64,000 bases of DNA. Origin: Legionella gratiana. GTDB lineage: Bacteria; Pseudomonadota; Gammaproteobacteria; Legionellales; Legionellaceae. How positions within the stretch are numbered: the first letter of the stretch is position 1; every line of letters starts with the position of its first letter. A model generated the notes under the pieces. The model was given only the letters and a program-made list of their open reading frames with translations. It did no database searches and had not been told where the DNA came from. The stretch lies in the NCBI RefSeq assembly GCF_001467695.1, contig NZ_LNYE01000022.1:208250-272249 (forward strand). The letters are read 5' to 3'. A program made the position numbers and the translations under genes. Shown here in pieces: positions 56,924 through 64,000 of this stretch.

Positions 56924-57025
56924 TTATTATACGTACACTCACTTTCGATAGAGCGAGGAGTGAGTGCTGTAACTGACAAAGTTTTTATTAATCAACCTGC
57001 TCTGAGCTCTTCATTTAAGGAGTAA
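56924..57025 (+). pseudogene. Inverted duplicate fragment of a LysR HTH
   Basis: The plus strand reads VHSLSIERGVSAVTDKVF then INQPALSSSFKE and a stop. This is closely similar to residues 15-47 of the LysR protein encoded next door on the minus strand (ERGVSAAADKVFISQPAMST), and the nucleotide match runs for about 50 bp. It is a decayed, inverted partial copy or a related paralogue with a TGA just before it (56921). Confidence 0.75.
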
Positions 57026-57038
57026 TGAGGATTTTTAC

Positions 57039-57962
57039 TTAAGGAGCGATTAATTTTTCAATATTTTCAGCAATTAATGCTGATAACCATTGAATTCCTT
57101 CATCTAATTGATCTTTGATATGAGTTATTAAATAAATTGGAATAGGTTCTAAATCAAAGGGTAAGGGTTGTTGAGCCAAACCGAACTTCTTTGCAAAAAT
57201 ATTAATTAAAATTTTGGGAGCTATAGAAATTATTGACTCATTATCAGCTATTGCAAAAATTGCAGGAAGAATATTATTGACATACATGACGTCATGACGA
57301 GCTAATTTCTTTTTTCTCAAAATCTCAGCTGAGTTACTGTATTGTTTTTCATTAAAGCTGAATGCAAGGTGCCTACTATTTAAGTACTGATTTAAAGACA
57401 ATGGATTTTTAATCAAGGGGTTTTTGTTGCTGGCAAAGCAAATAAGTTCTTCTTCAAATAGTTTTCTCACTTTTAATTGGGAGAGTGCTGTATTTTCATC
57501 AATAGCACCAATCACAATATCCATATGTTTCTCGATGAATAATGCAGGCTTATCAGCCATCGCATTAATCGTTGTATCTATCACAATATTAGGAAATTTT
57601 TCTAATGATCTAAGTAAAGATGGAAGAAGGAGTAGTTCTATATAGTCAGGTAAAGCAATTTTAAATATGCGGTTTGATTTTTTAGGATCAAATTTATCTT
57701 TAGGGGTTAAAATATTTTGGATTTGGAGCATAAATAGCTCTAGCTGTGGCCTAAGTTTCTTGGCTTCAGGCGAAAGAAAATATTCACCTTCATCAAAAAT
57801 TAATAATGGATCTTTAAATATTTCTCGAAGGTGCTTAAGTGAAGTACTCATGGCAGGTTGACTAATAAAAACTTTGTCAGCAGCAGCACTCACTCCTCGC
57901 TCTGTCAAAAGAGCATGCAAGTGTAATAATAAATTCAGATTTATTTTTTTAAAGTTTGCCAT
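57039..57962 (-). CDS. LysR-family transcriptional regulator
   Basis: The 307-residue protein has an N-terminal winged HTH (NLLLHLHALLTERGVSAAADKV; FISQPAMSTSLKHLREIF), a PLLIFDEGEYFLSPEA wing, and a periplasmic-binding-like effector domain. The wing and length recall NodD/NahR-type LysR members. It lies next to its own inverted N-terminal fragment. The target is unknown. Confidence 0.92.
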   Translation of the reverse strand: MANFKKINLNLLLHLHALLTERGVSAAADKVFISQPAMSTSLKHLREIFKDPLLIFDEGEYFLSPEAKKLRPQLELFMLQIQNILTPKDKFDPKKSNRIFKIALPDYIELLLLPSLLRSLEKFPNIVIDTTINAMADKPALFIEKHMDIVIGAIDENTALSQLKVRKLFEEELICFASNKNPLIKNPLSLNQYLNSRHLAFSFNEKQYSNSAEILRKKKLARHDVMYVNNILPAIFAIADNESIISIAPKILINIFAKKFGLAQQPLPFDLEPIPIYLITHIKDQLDEGIQWLSALIAENIEKLIAP

Positions 57963-58118
57963 TTAATTAAGAACAAGCCCTTTTATGTTCATATTAGTAT
58001 AAATAATTTGTGTATGCCCAAATCCCAGTGGTTTTACGAGGGAACGTCTTCAAAGTAAAAATGCATAGGATAATCTGTCTGCTGGGCAAAACTTTAATAT
58101 ATTAAAAACGAGTATAAA

Positions 58119-58391
58119 TTATCGATGACGTCCGCGTGAGGTATATTTCTCTTGGGCCATAGTTACTTTTAATGGACGTCCTTCCAGCATTTTCCCATTC
58201 ATCTTTAAAGAGGATTGAGCTTCTTGCTGTGAGCTAAAGGTTATAAAACCAAAACCTTTGATGTGACCAGTAAAGCGATCTTTAATTAAAAGAAGTTCGT
58301 CTATCTTACCATATTTAGAAAATTCTGCTTGTAATGTCTCTTCAGTAACTCCAAAGGGTAAGTTGCCTACATAAATTTTATTTTGCTTCAT
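58119..58391 (-). CDS. RNA-binding protein with one RRM
   Basis: From ATG 58391 (GGAG ribosome site) the 90-residue protein is a single RNA-recognition motif: RNP2 IYVGNLPF near the start and RNP1 KGFGFITF in mid-protein, with a basic tail (KYTSRGRHR). Small single-RRM proteins of this kind are common in Legionella and cyanobacteria. The cold-shock gene upstream on the same strand may share its regulation. Confidence 0.92.
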   Translation of the reverse strand: MKQNKIYVGNLPFGVTEETLQAEFSKYGKIDELLLIKDRFTGHIKGFGFITFSSQQEAQSSLKMNGKMLEGRPLKVTMAQEKYTSRGRHR

Positions 58392-58460
58392 TGTCGTTTT
58401 CTCCAAGTAACCACTACAACCTCAGAAGATATAGTGGTTTAATAATAGTAACTCCTTAGA

Positions 58461-58670
58461 TTAAAGAGCTATTATATTTTGTGCTTGAAGACCTTTTGCT
58501 CCTTGCGTCACAATGAATTGTACTCGCTGACCTTCTGTGAGGGTTTTGAAGCCAGAACTTAAAATTTCTTTAAAGTGAGCAAATACATCCGGCCCGGAAT
58601 CTTGCTCGATAAATCCAAACCCTTTTGATTCGTTAAACCATTTAACGACTCCGTTTACTGTTTTAGACAT
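58461..58670 (-). CDS. Cold-shock protein (CspA family)
   Basis: The 69-residue OB-fold protein has RNP1 (KGFGFIEQ) and RNP2 (DVFAHF), the full CSD signature [15 protein letters not shown], and the usual length. It binds single-stranded RNA or DNA and melts RNA structure. The ribosome site is AAGGA. A separate 54-bp gap leads to the RRM gene on the same strand. Confidence 0.95.
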   Translation of the reverse strand: MSKTVNGVVKWFNESKGFGFIEQDSGPDVFAHFKEILSSGFKTLTEGQRVQFIVTQGAKGLQAQNIIAL

Positions 58671-59005
58671 AAGTAATCCTTATATTTATTATAATGCCTG
58701 GATAGGGGAATTTAGCCGGAAACCGATCAAGAATAAAAAAACTACAGAACGAGGAATTAAATGAATAAAACGACGATTTGGAGAGTATAAAATAGACATT
58801 TTCTAGCTGAAACTAGGTTACTGGTTAAAAGTCAATTTTATTTGTAGCATGCCATTGCTTAAACCTCTCAACCACCCTATTTATGCTATAATAGAAGAAA
58901 GGATTGTATAAACATTTTATTTTCTTTTTTTCTTCGGTTAATCATATTATACCTTTCTTCGCTCGTACTTATCGTGCGCCTATACACTTTCATATCGAGA
59001 AAAAA
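58671..59005. other. Intergenic region upstream of the cold-shock gene
   Basis: It holds the divergent promoters of the cold-shock gene and the small gene at 59006. A frame from 58904 extends the latter gene upstream but its N-terminal 34 residues look non-native. Confidence 0.4.
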
Positions 59006-59194
59006 ATGTTTACCTATACCGCAAAAATATATTTTGATGACATCGAAATTAAACAATCCTCTGGGAATAATTTAGACTCTCTTTTTATTTGGATGCTAAC
59101 CCAGCAAGATGGAGAATTTGGTAATTACAATGGTCAAATTACTAATAACAAAACGCATCTGATTGAAAAGGAATTTCGAACCAATTCCTATTAA
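59006..59194 (+). CDS. Small uncharacterised protein (62 residues)
   Basis: ATG 59006 follows GAGA at about 7 bases and gives a compact beta-rich product (FTYTAKIYFDDIEIKQSSGN; IWMLTQQDGEFGNYNGQI). An in-frame upstream start at 58904 would add 34 phenylalanine-rich residues and is less likely. I do not recognise a family. Confidence 0.6.
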   Translation: MFTYTAKIYFDDIEIKQSSGNNLDSLFIWMLTQQDGEFGNYNGQITNNKTHLIEKEFRTNSY

Positions 59195-59225
59195 TGTGCT
59201 CTTAAATTACCTTAATCTTAAGGAC

Positions 59226-59450
59226 TTATTCATCAACATATATGGGAAATTTTTGAGCGTTTTCTTTTACTGCGTTTATAAAAAATTGACGGCTTTCTTT
59301 ATCAGAGAAACTATTAATGCTAATTAATTTTTGAGTGCATGATGGACAGAGTTGATAGCAAAGGAATTTTCCATTTTTAGCTCGAGATTTACCTCTTAAT
59401 GAAAAATCATTTTTAATTTCTAAACAATAATGGCACGTTTGGTAGCTCAT
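59226..59450 (-). CDS. Small CxxC-type putative zinc-binding protein
   Basis: The 74-residue protein has two cysteine pairs (CHYC at residues 6-9 and CPSC at 35-38) that could bind one zinc ion, then a helical tail. It stands alone. Function unknown. Confidence 0.65.
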   Translation of the reverse strand: MSYQTCHYCLEIKNDFSLRGKSRAKNGKFLCYQLCPSCTQKLISINSFSDKESRQFFINAVKENAQKFPIYVDE

Positions 59451-59741
59451 AGATATCCTATAGAAATAGCTAATTGCTCCTAATGACTATGAGGTAATAA
59501 AAAGAAATTTCAGGATAAAAATGAATTTCCCAAGATAGGCAATAAGAAGAAAAAAGATTGAATAATTAAATTTACCAATTCAGATTGTAACATTTAATTG
59601 ACTAATAATATATATCATGAATTTCAATAGGGACTAATTCAACTAATCAGGTTTCGTCACCGCAACTTGTATGAGACGGTAAATTTTGAGTTAAGCTTTG
59701 ATTTAAATGGGCTCTCGGGGAGTCTCTCTACTTTTCCCACA
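59451..59741. other. Gene-free interval
   Basis: No gene, repeat or structure is recognised here on either strand. Confidence 0.35.
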
Positions 59742-59855
59742 TCATGGTTCGAAATAATGTATATTAAGCACTTCTAATCTTTTAATACTTTTAGTTACTT
59801 CTGATTGGCTGATATAAAGCTTTTGAGCTATGCATTTAAAATCAATTTTTTTTGC
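59742..59855 (-). pseudogene. LysR-type HTH remnant
   Basis: The minus strand reads IDFKCIAQKLYISQSEVTKS then IKRLEVLNIHYFEP and a stop. IAQKLYISQSEVTKSIKRLE is a helix-turn-helix of the LysR kind. A stop precedes it and the effector domain is absent, so it is a remnant. The stretch 59856-59987 is gene-free. Confidence 0.55.
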
Positions 59856-59987
59856 CTACATTTTTTTGGGCAACTATTAGGGATTTTGAGTTTTATTATA
59901 CTTAATCAAAGTCACGTTGTTATTCTTCTATAGATGTTACCTATAACCCCTACTAAGTTAGAAAAACTGGTCTATCCTAATCAAGAA

Positions 59988-60248
59988 TCAAATAAGTTTT
60001 ATATCGACTTTATTTGGGTCAGTCCAAATATCATTTAATCCCCTATAACATTCTTTACTTGGGTGTAGTTGTCCTCGATTTCTTCCAAAATCAGAAAAAA
60101 TGTTTTGCTCCACTAATTTCACTCTAGCGTCCTCTTCAGTATTAGCCCAAGTATCCTGGCCATTTTCAAGAAGGTTTTCGTAACCACCGATATCTTTAAT
60201 TATTTTTATTGTTTCCTTATCCATTACTCGTAATCTATAATGATTCAT
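59988..60248 (-). CDS. Uncharacterised 86-residue protein
   Basis: The ATG at 60248 follows AGGGAG at about 7 bases, supporting translation. The product is acidic and asparagine-rich (YENLLENGQDTWANTEEDAR) with no signal peptide or membrane helix. No family is recognised. Confidence 0.55.
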   Translation of the reverse strand: MNHYRLRVMDKETIKIIKDIGGYENLLENGQDTWANTEEDARVKLVEQNIFSDFGRNRGQLHPSKECYRGLNDIWTDPNKVDIKLI

Positions 60249-60532
60249 TTTTAACTCCCTAAGGTTAATTTACTCCTCTTTTATTCTATATTAGTTCATT
60301 TTTAGATGGGCTAGCGATTGATGAGCACTAGAGTTGGATAGAGAATTGGCCGAGTTACTCATATGAAAATCTGCACAATAACATTCCACAGAATGTTTCC
60401 GACTTAGGAGATCGGAAAAATCTATTTCACATGCTCATTCATTAAAGTATCCTGAGTTTTCGGCAAACGAGCGTGACTAAAGACAGAGTTGTTGTTTAGC
60501 CTATAGCCTCAATGATTTTAGGAGGCGACTTA
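60249..60532. other. Gene-free interval
   Basis: No gene is recognised between the 86-residue protein and the IS66-like frame. I see no inverted terminal repeats that would bound an intact insertion sequence. Confidence 0.35.
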
Positions 60533-60676
60533 ATGATAAATGGCACCAATAAACTAGAAACCGTCAAACAAGCCTTTAGACACTGGCGAGCCACAAGAAC
60601 AAAGCGCAGTATACTGAAAATCAATGCAGTACCGATGAGTAGAGTATCACCTAATGCAGGCATTTATCTAACTTAG
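60533..60676 (+). mobile_element. IS66-associated ORF, truncated
   Basis: After an excellent AGGAGG site an ATG opens MINGTNKLETVKQAFRHWRA and continues TRTKRSIL before diverging to a stop after 47 codons. The KLE-VKQAF-HWRA-R-KR pattern is that of small accessory ORFs found with IS66-like elements. The rest of the element is absent. Confidence in the family is modest. Confidence 0.4.
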
Positions 60677-60734
60677 AACAACCTAACTTATGGCCCAAGC
60701 GGTTATTAAAATGTTTACTAGACTTAGAATCCAT

Positions 60735-63164
60735 TTAATTTAACGTATTCTCCTGCTTGATTTGATGATCATCTGATGTGGTGCTCTCAGTTTTTGTTTG
60801 TTGCAGTGCAGATTTTATATCGTTAATTTTGCCAATTATTTTTTTATTATCAATAGTAAAAGGTTTTTCTCGACCTAAAACTTCAAATATTTTATTTATA
60901 AATCCAAAAAATCCACTTGTTCTTGGTATTTTTTTTGATTCATCTAATGTTTGATCCAGGCAAGTCTGTATGTTCTTTTCGATATTATCAACCAAATGTT
61001 TATTTTTTAAACCATTATCAATAACTTTCTTTAATTCAGTATAAAATTTATTTATAAAATCTTTTTCTAAATCAGAAAGACTTGGATCATTATTAATCCT
61101 TTCCCAGATCTTATTTATTTTAGATAACTTTGAATTAAATATAGAGGATGTGTTTTCATTTTCAGGGATTATTTGAGTCTGAATTTGGGGTAATTGTTCT
61201 TCTGCATTAAGGTTTATTTTTGGCTGAGGCTGGACTTGAAACAATAATTCTCTCATCTTATTAAGATATTGAGATACTTCATCATCAAGTTCATCTCCAA
61301 ACTCAATTTCAACGTTTTTATATATGGTTTCAATCGTGTCTTTTATTTTATTAATACTCTCTTCTCTCTCATTATCATCCTGTATGAGCTCACTTATTTT
61401 ATTTTTAAAAAGAATTATAACTGGTTCAAATTCAGAAATATCATCAATATGAATATACGAATAGTTGTTAAGAGTAAATATTTTGGAGCAAAATTCCTTA
61501 TAAATATTTAAAAGATCGTCCTTATTCTCTATTAAAGTTAAATAATCCTTTAAACATTCTAAATTCTTGGCTCTACTAGATTCAAGGATTAAATCCTGTG
61601 AATATTTCTTTATTTCATCCACTCCTACCATCTTTTTGATTAATTCATAAACTTCATTCCAGTTTTTAATTGGTTTGTTTATCAATGATTTTAATGCCCA
61701 TTCTAAGTCGCTTTTTAAACTCTCTATAAACTCGTTCTCTCTACCATGTTTTTTATAATTATTATATAAATTCAGAAACATTCTAAAATTAAATCGTTCA
61801 TCTCGATGTATTTCATGAATTTTATTCTTTAATTCACCTTCCGGAAAAATCAAATGCTTCGTTTTTTTATCATAATTTTCTTTGTTTTCTTGGACTAAAT
61901 TTAAGCCTTTTGCACGTTTAGTTAAGTTGCTAACATTAAAAGTAAAACTTGCCTCACCATTATTATTACTATAATAATATCTATGCATTACCTTATTAAT
62001 TTCTAAGTAAAGCTCTTCTTTGTTAACTGCTTTATGATAACCATCATTAGGATCAAAAACTTGGTATTTCTCACCCTCATCCGTATTAATTTTTCTTAAC
62101 GATACAATATGAAGACAATTTTTTGTAGGTACATTAAATCTAAGTCCTATGATGTTGCCATTTTCACAATTATTTGACATTAAATTAGCTAAACTTTTAA
62201 ATACTTCAATTGCTTCTGGAGCAGTATTAAGAGCTTCTTTATTTGACACATATAATTCTTTTGTAGCAATGTTTTCTTTATTTTTACCAAGATTATAATC
62301 ATCTGAATATAATTGATAGAGAGACAAACGTTGGCCTATGTTGCTGGGTGGAAGTATCTTTTGTTCATGCAGATAATTCATAACTATTTTTTTAAATTCA
62401 TCAATATTATCTTTATTAATATTCTTATGTATAAAAGAACCCTCTATTTTCGTCTCCTTTTTATTAAGCAACTGATAGAAAATAGTATTACCTTCTGTGT
62501 AGATTAAAATTTCTCCTTTTTTGGGACTTCCATTGTATTTATCAGATAAAGTAATTTTATATTCTCCCTTTATTGAAGCCAGGAGCAATTTTTTAATATA
62601 ATTTTCTTTGTTATTTTTTTCATTATGCACAGCATGTGCTAAACATAATGCGTTACATGCAAACTCCGAATCCATTGATTTATCTTTAAATTTATTGATT
62701 AAATCCCCTTGCTTAAAAAAGAATTCTTCATCTTCTTTCCATGGAAGATCATTTAGCAAATAATTTAACACAATCACATTGCCATTTTCATGTGCATAAT
62801 AATAAGCAGGAGTCCCATCTTTAGCTTTTTCTTTAGGATTCGCGTTATTTTTAATTAAATTAGATACAATATCGAGAGAAGACCAAGCACATGCATAATG
62901 AATAGGTTTGAAACCGGCATTATTTATTTTATTAATTAGTTTATCTTTTACTTCTTCTGATGAAAACTCTAATAAACTATTTACTATTATTTTGTTATCT
63001 AAAGAACAAGCCTCATGAAGAAGATTATTTCCATTCCCATGGGTGTAATTAACCCAAGGATGATTACTGTTGTTCAATATTTCCTTTAATTCATTAATTT
63101 CGGAATCTGATTTATTTTCTTTTGACAATATTAGTCTAAATTCCTCTAAGCTATTTAGTGGCAT
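60735..63164 (-). CDS. Ankyrin-repeat protein with a candidate YopT-like (C58) cysteine protease core
   Basis: The 809-residue soluble protein starts with two to three ankyrin repeats (about 42-140, such as NNLLHEACSLDNKIIVNSLL and GFKPIHYACAWSSLDIVSNL). The middle domain (about 160-410) has the order Cys-His-Asp seen in YopT/AvrPphB proteases: C170 in FACNALCLAHAV, H352 in CLHIVSLR, D371 in YQVFDPNDGYHK, the last being the family's 'FDPN.G' turn. The C-terminal half is helical with an acidic coiled coil. No signal peptide. This suggests a translocated effector cutting host proteins; the protease call is by motif only. Confidence 0.65.
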   Translation of the reverse strand: MPLNSLEEFRLILSKENKSDSEINELKEILNNSNHPWVNYTHGNGNNLLHEACSLDNKIIVNSLLEFSSEEVKDKLINKINNAGFKPIHYACAWSSLDIVSNLIKNNANPKEKAKDGTPAYYYAHENGNVIVLNYLLNDLPWKEDEEFFFKQGDLINKFKDKSMDSEFACNALCLAHAVHNEKNNKENYIKKLLLASIKGEYKITLSDKYNGSPKKGEILIYTEGNTIFYQLLNKKETKIEGSFIHKNINKDNIDEFKKIVMNYLHEQKILPPSNIGQRLSLYQLYSDDYNLGKNKENIATKELYVSNKEALNTAPEAIEVFKSLANLMSNNCENGNIIGLRFNVPTKNCLHIVSLRKINTDEGEKYQVFDPNDGYHKAVNKEELYLEINKVMHRYYYSNNNGEASFTFNVSNLTKRAKGLNLVQENKENYDKKTKHLIFPEGELKNKIHEIHRDERFNFRMFLNLYNNYKKHGRENEFIESLKSDLEWALKSLINKPIKNWNEVYELIKKMVGVDEIKKYSQDLILESSRAKNLECLKDYLTLIENKDDLLNIYKEFCSKIFTLNNYSYIHIDDISEFEPVIILFKNKISELIQDDNEREESINKIKDTIETIYKNVEIEFGDELDDEVSQYLNKMRELLFQVQPQPKINLNAEEQLPQIQTQIIPENENTSSIFNSKLSKINKIWERINNDPSLSDLEKDFINKFYTELKKVIDNGLKNKHLVDNIEKNIQTCLDQTLDESKKIPRTSGFFGFINKIFEVLGREKPFTIDNKKIIGKINDIKSALQQTKTESTTSDDHQIKQENTLN

Positions 63165-63201
63165 ATAGTGGCCTGGTTATCAATAATATCCTACATCTTT
63201 A

Positions 63202-63621
63202 TTATAGCTTATCAATCGAGCAATTCGTCTTCATATTGTGATGACGCATTGCCTCGGGGTAAAAATCTCCTACAAAAAGCAATATAACGGGCAGCGTTGC
63301 AAAAAACATTACACGTAATGTTGATTGACGCTTTTTTGATATTTTGGGAGAAGAAAAATATTTGTAAATTAAGAATGCAATAATGCCAACCAAACCACAT
63401 AAAATACTTGCCAGAAGTATACCAAACGTGCTGCGATAATAATATTTTGATTAAAAGATAAATTCGCAATAAAAATTGCCATTGTAAATCCAAGAAAACA
63501 ATGGTATTCCCGCATTCGCTAAAGCAAATAAAGGAAGGATTAAATAACCTATCCAAGGATGTAAAAGAATTTCCAAACACTCAACTGAAGAAATTGCTTC
63601 GCGCGCAGCTATTTCACCCAT
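63202..63621 (-). pseudogene. nhaA: Na+/H+ antiporter NhaA, decayed 3' part
   Basis: Three minus-strand frames together spell the NhaA C-terminus. They read AREAISSVECLEILLHPWIG and YLILPLFALANAGIPLF in one frame, MAIFIANLSFNQNIIIAARL in a second, and GILLASILCGLVGIIAFLIY to the stop in a third. At least two frameshifts break it and the N-terminal two-thirds is missing. The 63622-63629 G-run marks its upstream edge. Confidence 0.8.
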
Positions 63622-63857
63622 GGGGGGGGTGACCTCAGATTAATGTAAGCAAACAATGACACTTCACCCAATAGTCATTTTGCTTATCATCCAAAGTATT
63701 TTTATTTTGTCTTCAATAAAGACCAATTTTATGAATGATCAAGTGATTTAAATGAACAGATTTACAATTAAGATGCGCTGAAGTAACTCATCAATGGTGT
63801 TTACAAAAACAACATGACTAAATATAATGCAAAACTTAATTATCTACAGGAAAAGTC
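63622..63857. other. Intergenic region before the F-box gene
   Basis: No gene is seen. CTTAATTAT at 63835-63843 is a weak match (7 of 9) to the Legionella PmrA-box consensus, about 15 bp before the F-box gene start. Confidence 0.35.
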
Positions 63858-64000
63858 ATGCAGGATAAATTTGAACATTTTAATCAGCTGCCCAATGTTA
63901 TAAAAGGTGAAATCATTAAGTTTTTACCCACTAAAGAGTTTCTAGCCCTTTCTATGACCTCAACAAGTAATCATAATTTGTTCCGAACAAATCAACACTT
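63858..64000 (+). CDS. F-box-domain protein, truncated by the window end (candidate effector)
   Basis: ATG 63858 opens an incomplete frame of 47 codons. It begins with an F-box-like segment: FNQLPNVIKGEIIKFLPT at residues 7-24, then FLALSMTSTSNHNLF, matching the pattern 'LP.E....I..FL....L..L..TS'. F-box proteins are eukaryotic SCF ubiquitin-ligase adaptors; Legionella delivers several to host cells. An AGGA site precedes the start. Confidence 0.65.
   Translation, partial: MQDKFEHFNQLPNVIKGEIIKFLPTKEFLALSMTSTSNHNLFRTNQH

Noticed and set aside
63212..63580. 122-codon minus-strand frame
   Set aside because: It is in the wrong frame across the nhaA pseudogene; the NhaA motifs lie in the other frames.
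1..64000. CRISPR arrays, rRNA genes, prophage modules
   Set aside because: No regularly spaced direct repeats, no rRNA-like sequence and no phage structural or integrase genes were seen.

Overview
The window looks like a chromosomal segment of a Legionella species other than L. pneumophila. This is an inference. It rests on AT-rich DNA, on a gammaproteobacterial core order (yebC-ruvC-ruvA; pmrB/pmrA-ispZ-mltD-gloB-rlmJ; folD; fimV; truA-trpF-trpB-trpA-glnS-cysS), and on many eukaryotic-like proteins of the kind Legionella exports through Dot/Icm (ankyrin, leucine-rich repeat, F-box and CaaX-tailed proteins).

Left part (1-30 kb): mostly core genes. They cover Holliday junction processing, a two-component system matching PmrAB, a septation protein, a lytic transglycosylase, glyoxalase II, 23S rRNA methylation, folate metabolism, the polar hub protein FimV, tryptophan synthesis and two aminoacyl-tRNA synthetases. 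A LysR gene converges on a three-gene EmrAB/TolC-type efflux operon, followed by tRNA-Ser(TGA) and bamD. Accessory material breaks this core. A nucleotidyltransferase-fold protein ending in a CaaX-like tetrapeptide lies after ruvA. Ankyrin and coiled-coil remnants plus an outer-membrane protein are wedged between fimV and truA.

Middle part (31-50 kb): accessory enzymes (VOC, SnoaL-like, S9 peptidase, methyltransferase), an RND efflux pair whose adaptor gene is frameshifted, a FabI-like reductase translationally coupled to the last codons of a lost acetate kinase, and a seven-gene V-type ATPase operon. The ATPase gene set matches the chlamydial one, including a DUF2764-like protein, but its order (B-D-I-K-E-DUF2764-A) is a circular permutation of the chlamydial order. 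A MHS-family transporter and greB follow.

Right part (51-64 kb): gene-sparse and rich in candidate effectors. It holds an uncharacterised 295-residue protein, a leucine-rich-repeat protein, an 809-residue ankyrin protein with a candidate YopT-like Cys/His/Asp protease core, and a truncated F-box protein at the window edge. Between these are an outer-membrane protein, a CDF transporter, LysR, RNA-binding and cold-shock proteins, small unknown genes and decayed genes (IS110, IS66-like, LysR HTH fragments, nhaA).

Decay is a theme: about ten gene remnants can be read (ABM monooxygenase, EVE, LysE, ackA, nhaA, ankyrin, coiled coil, two LysR HTHs, IS110). Two families of dispersed palindromic elements recur between genes, one with a compensatory base change in its stem. 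The long gene-free stretch after bamD carries three perfect DnaA boxes.
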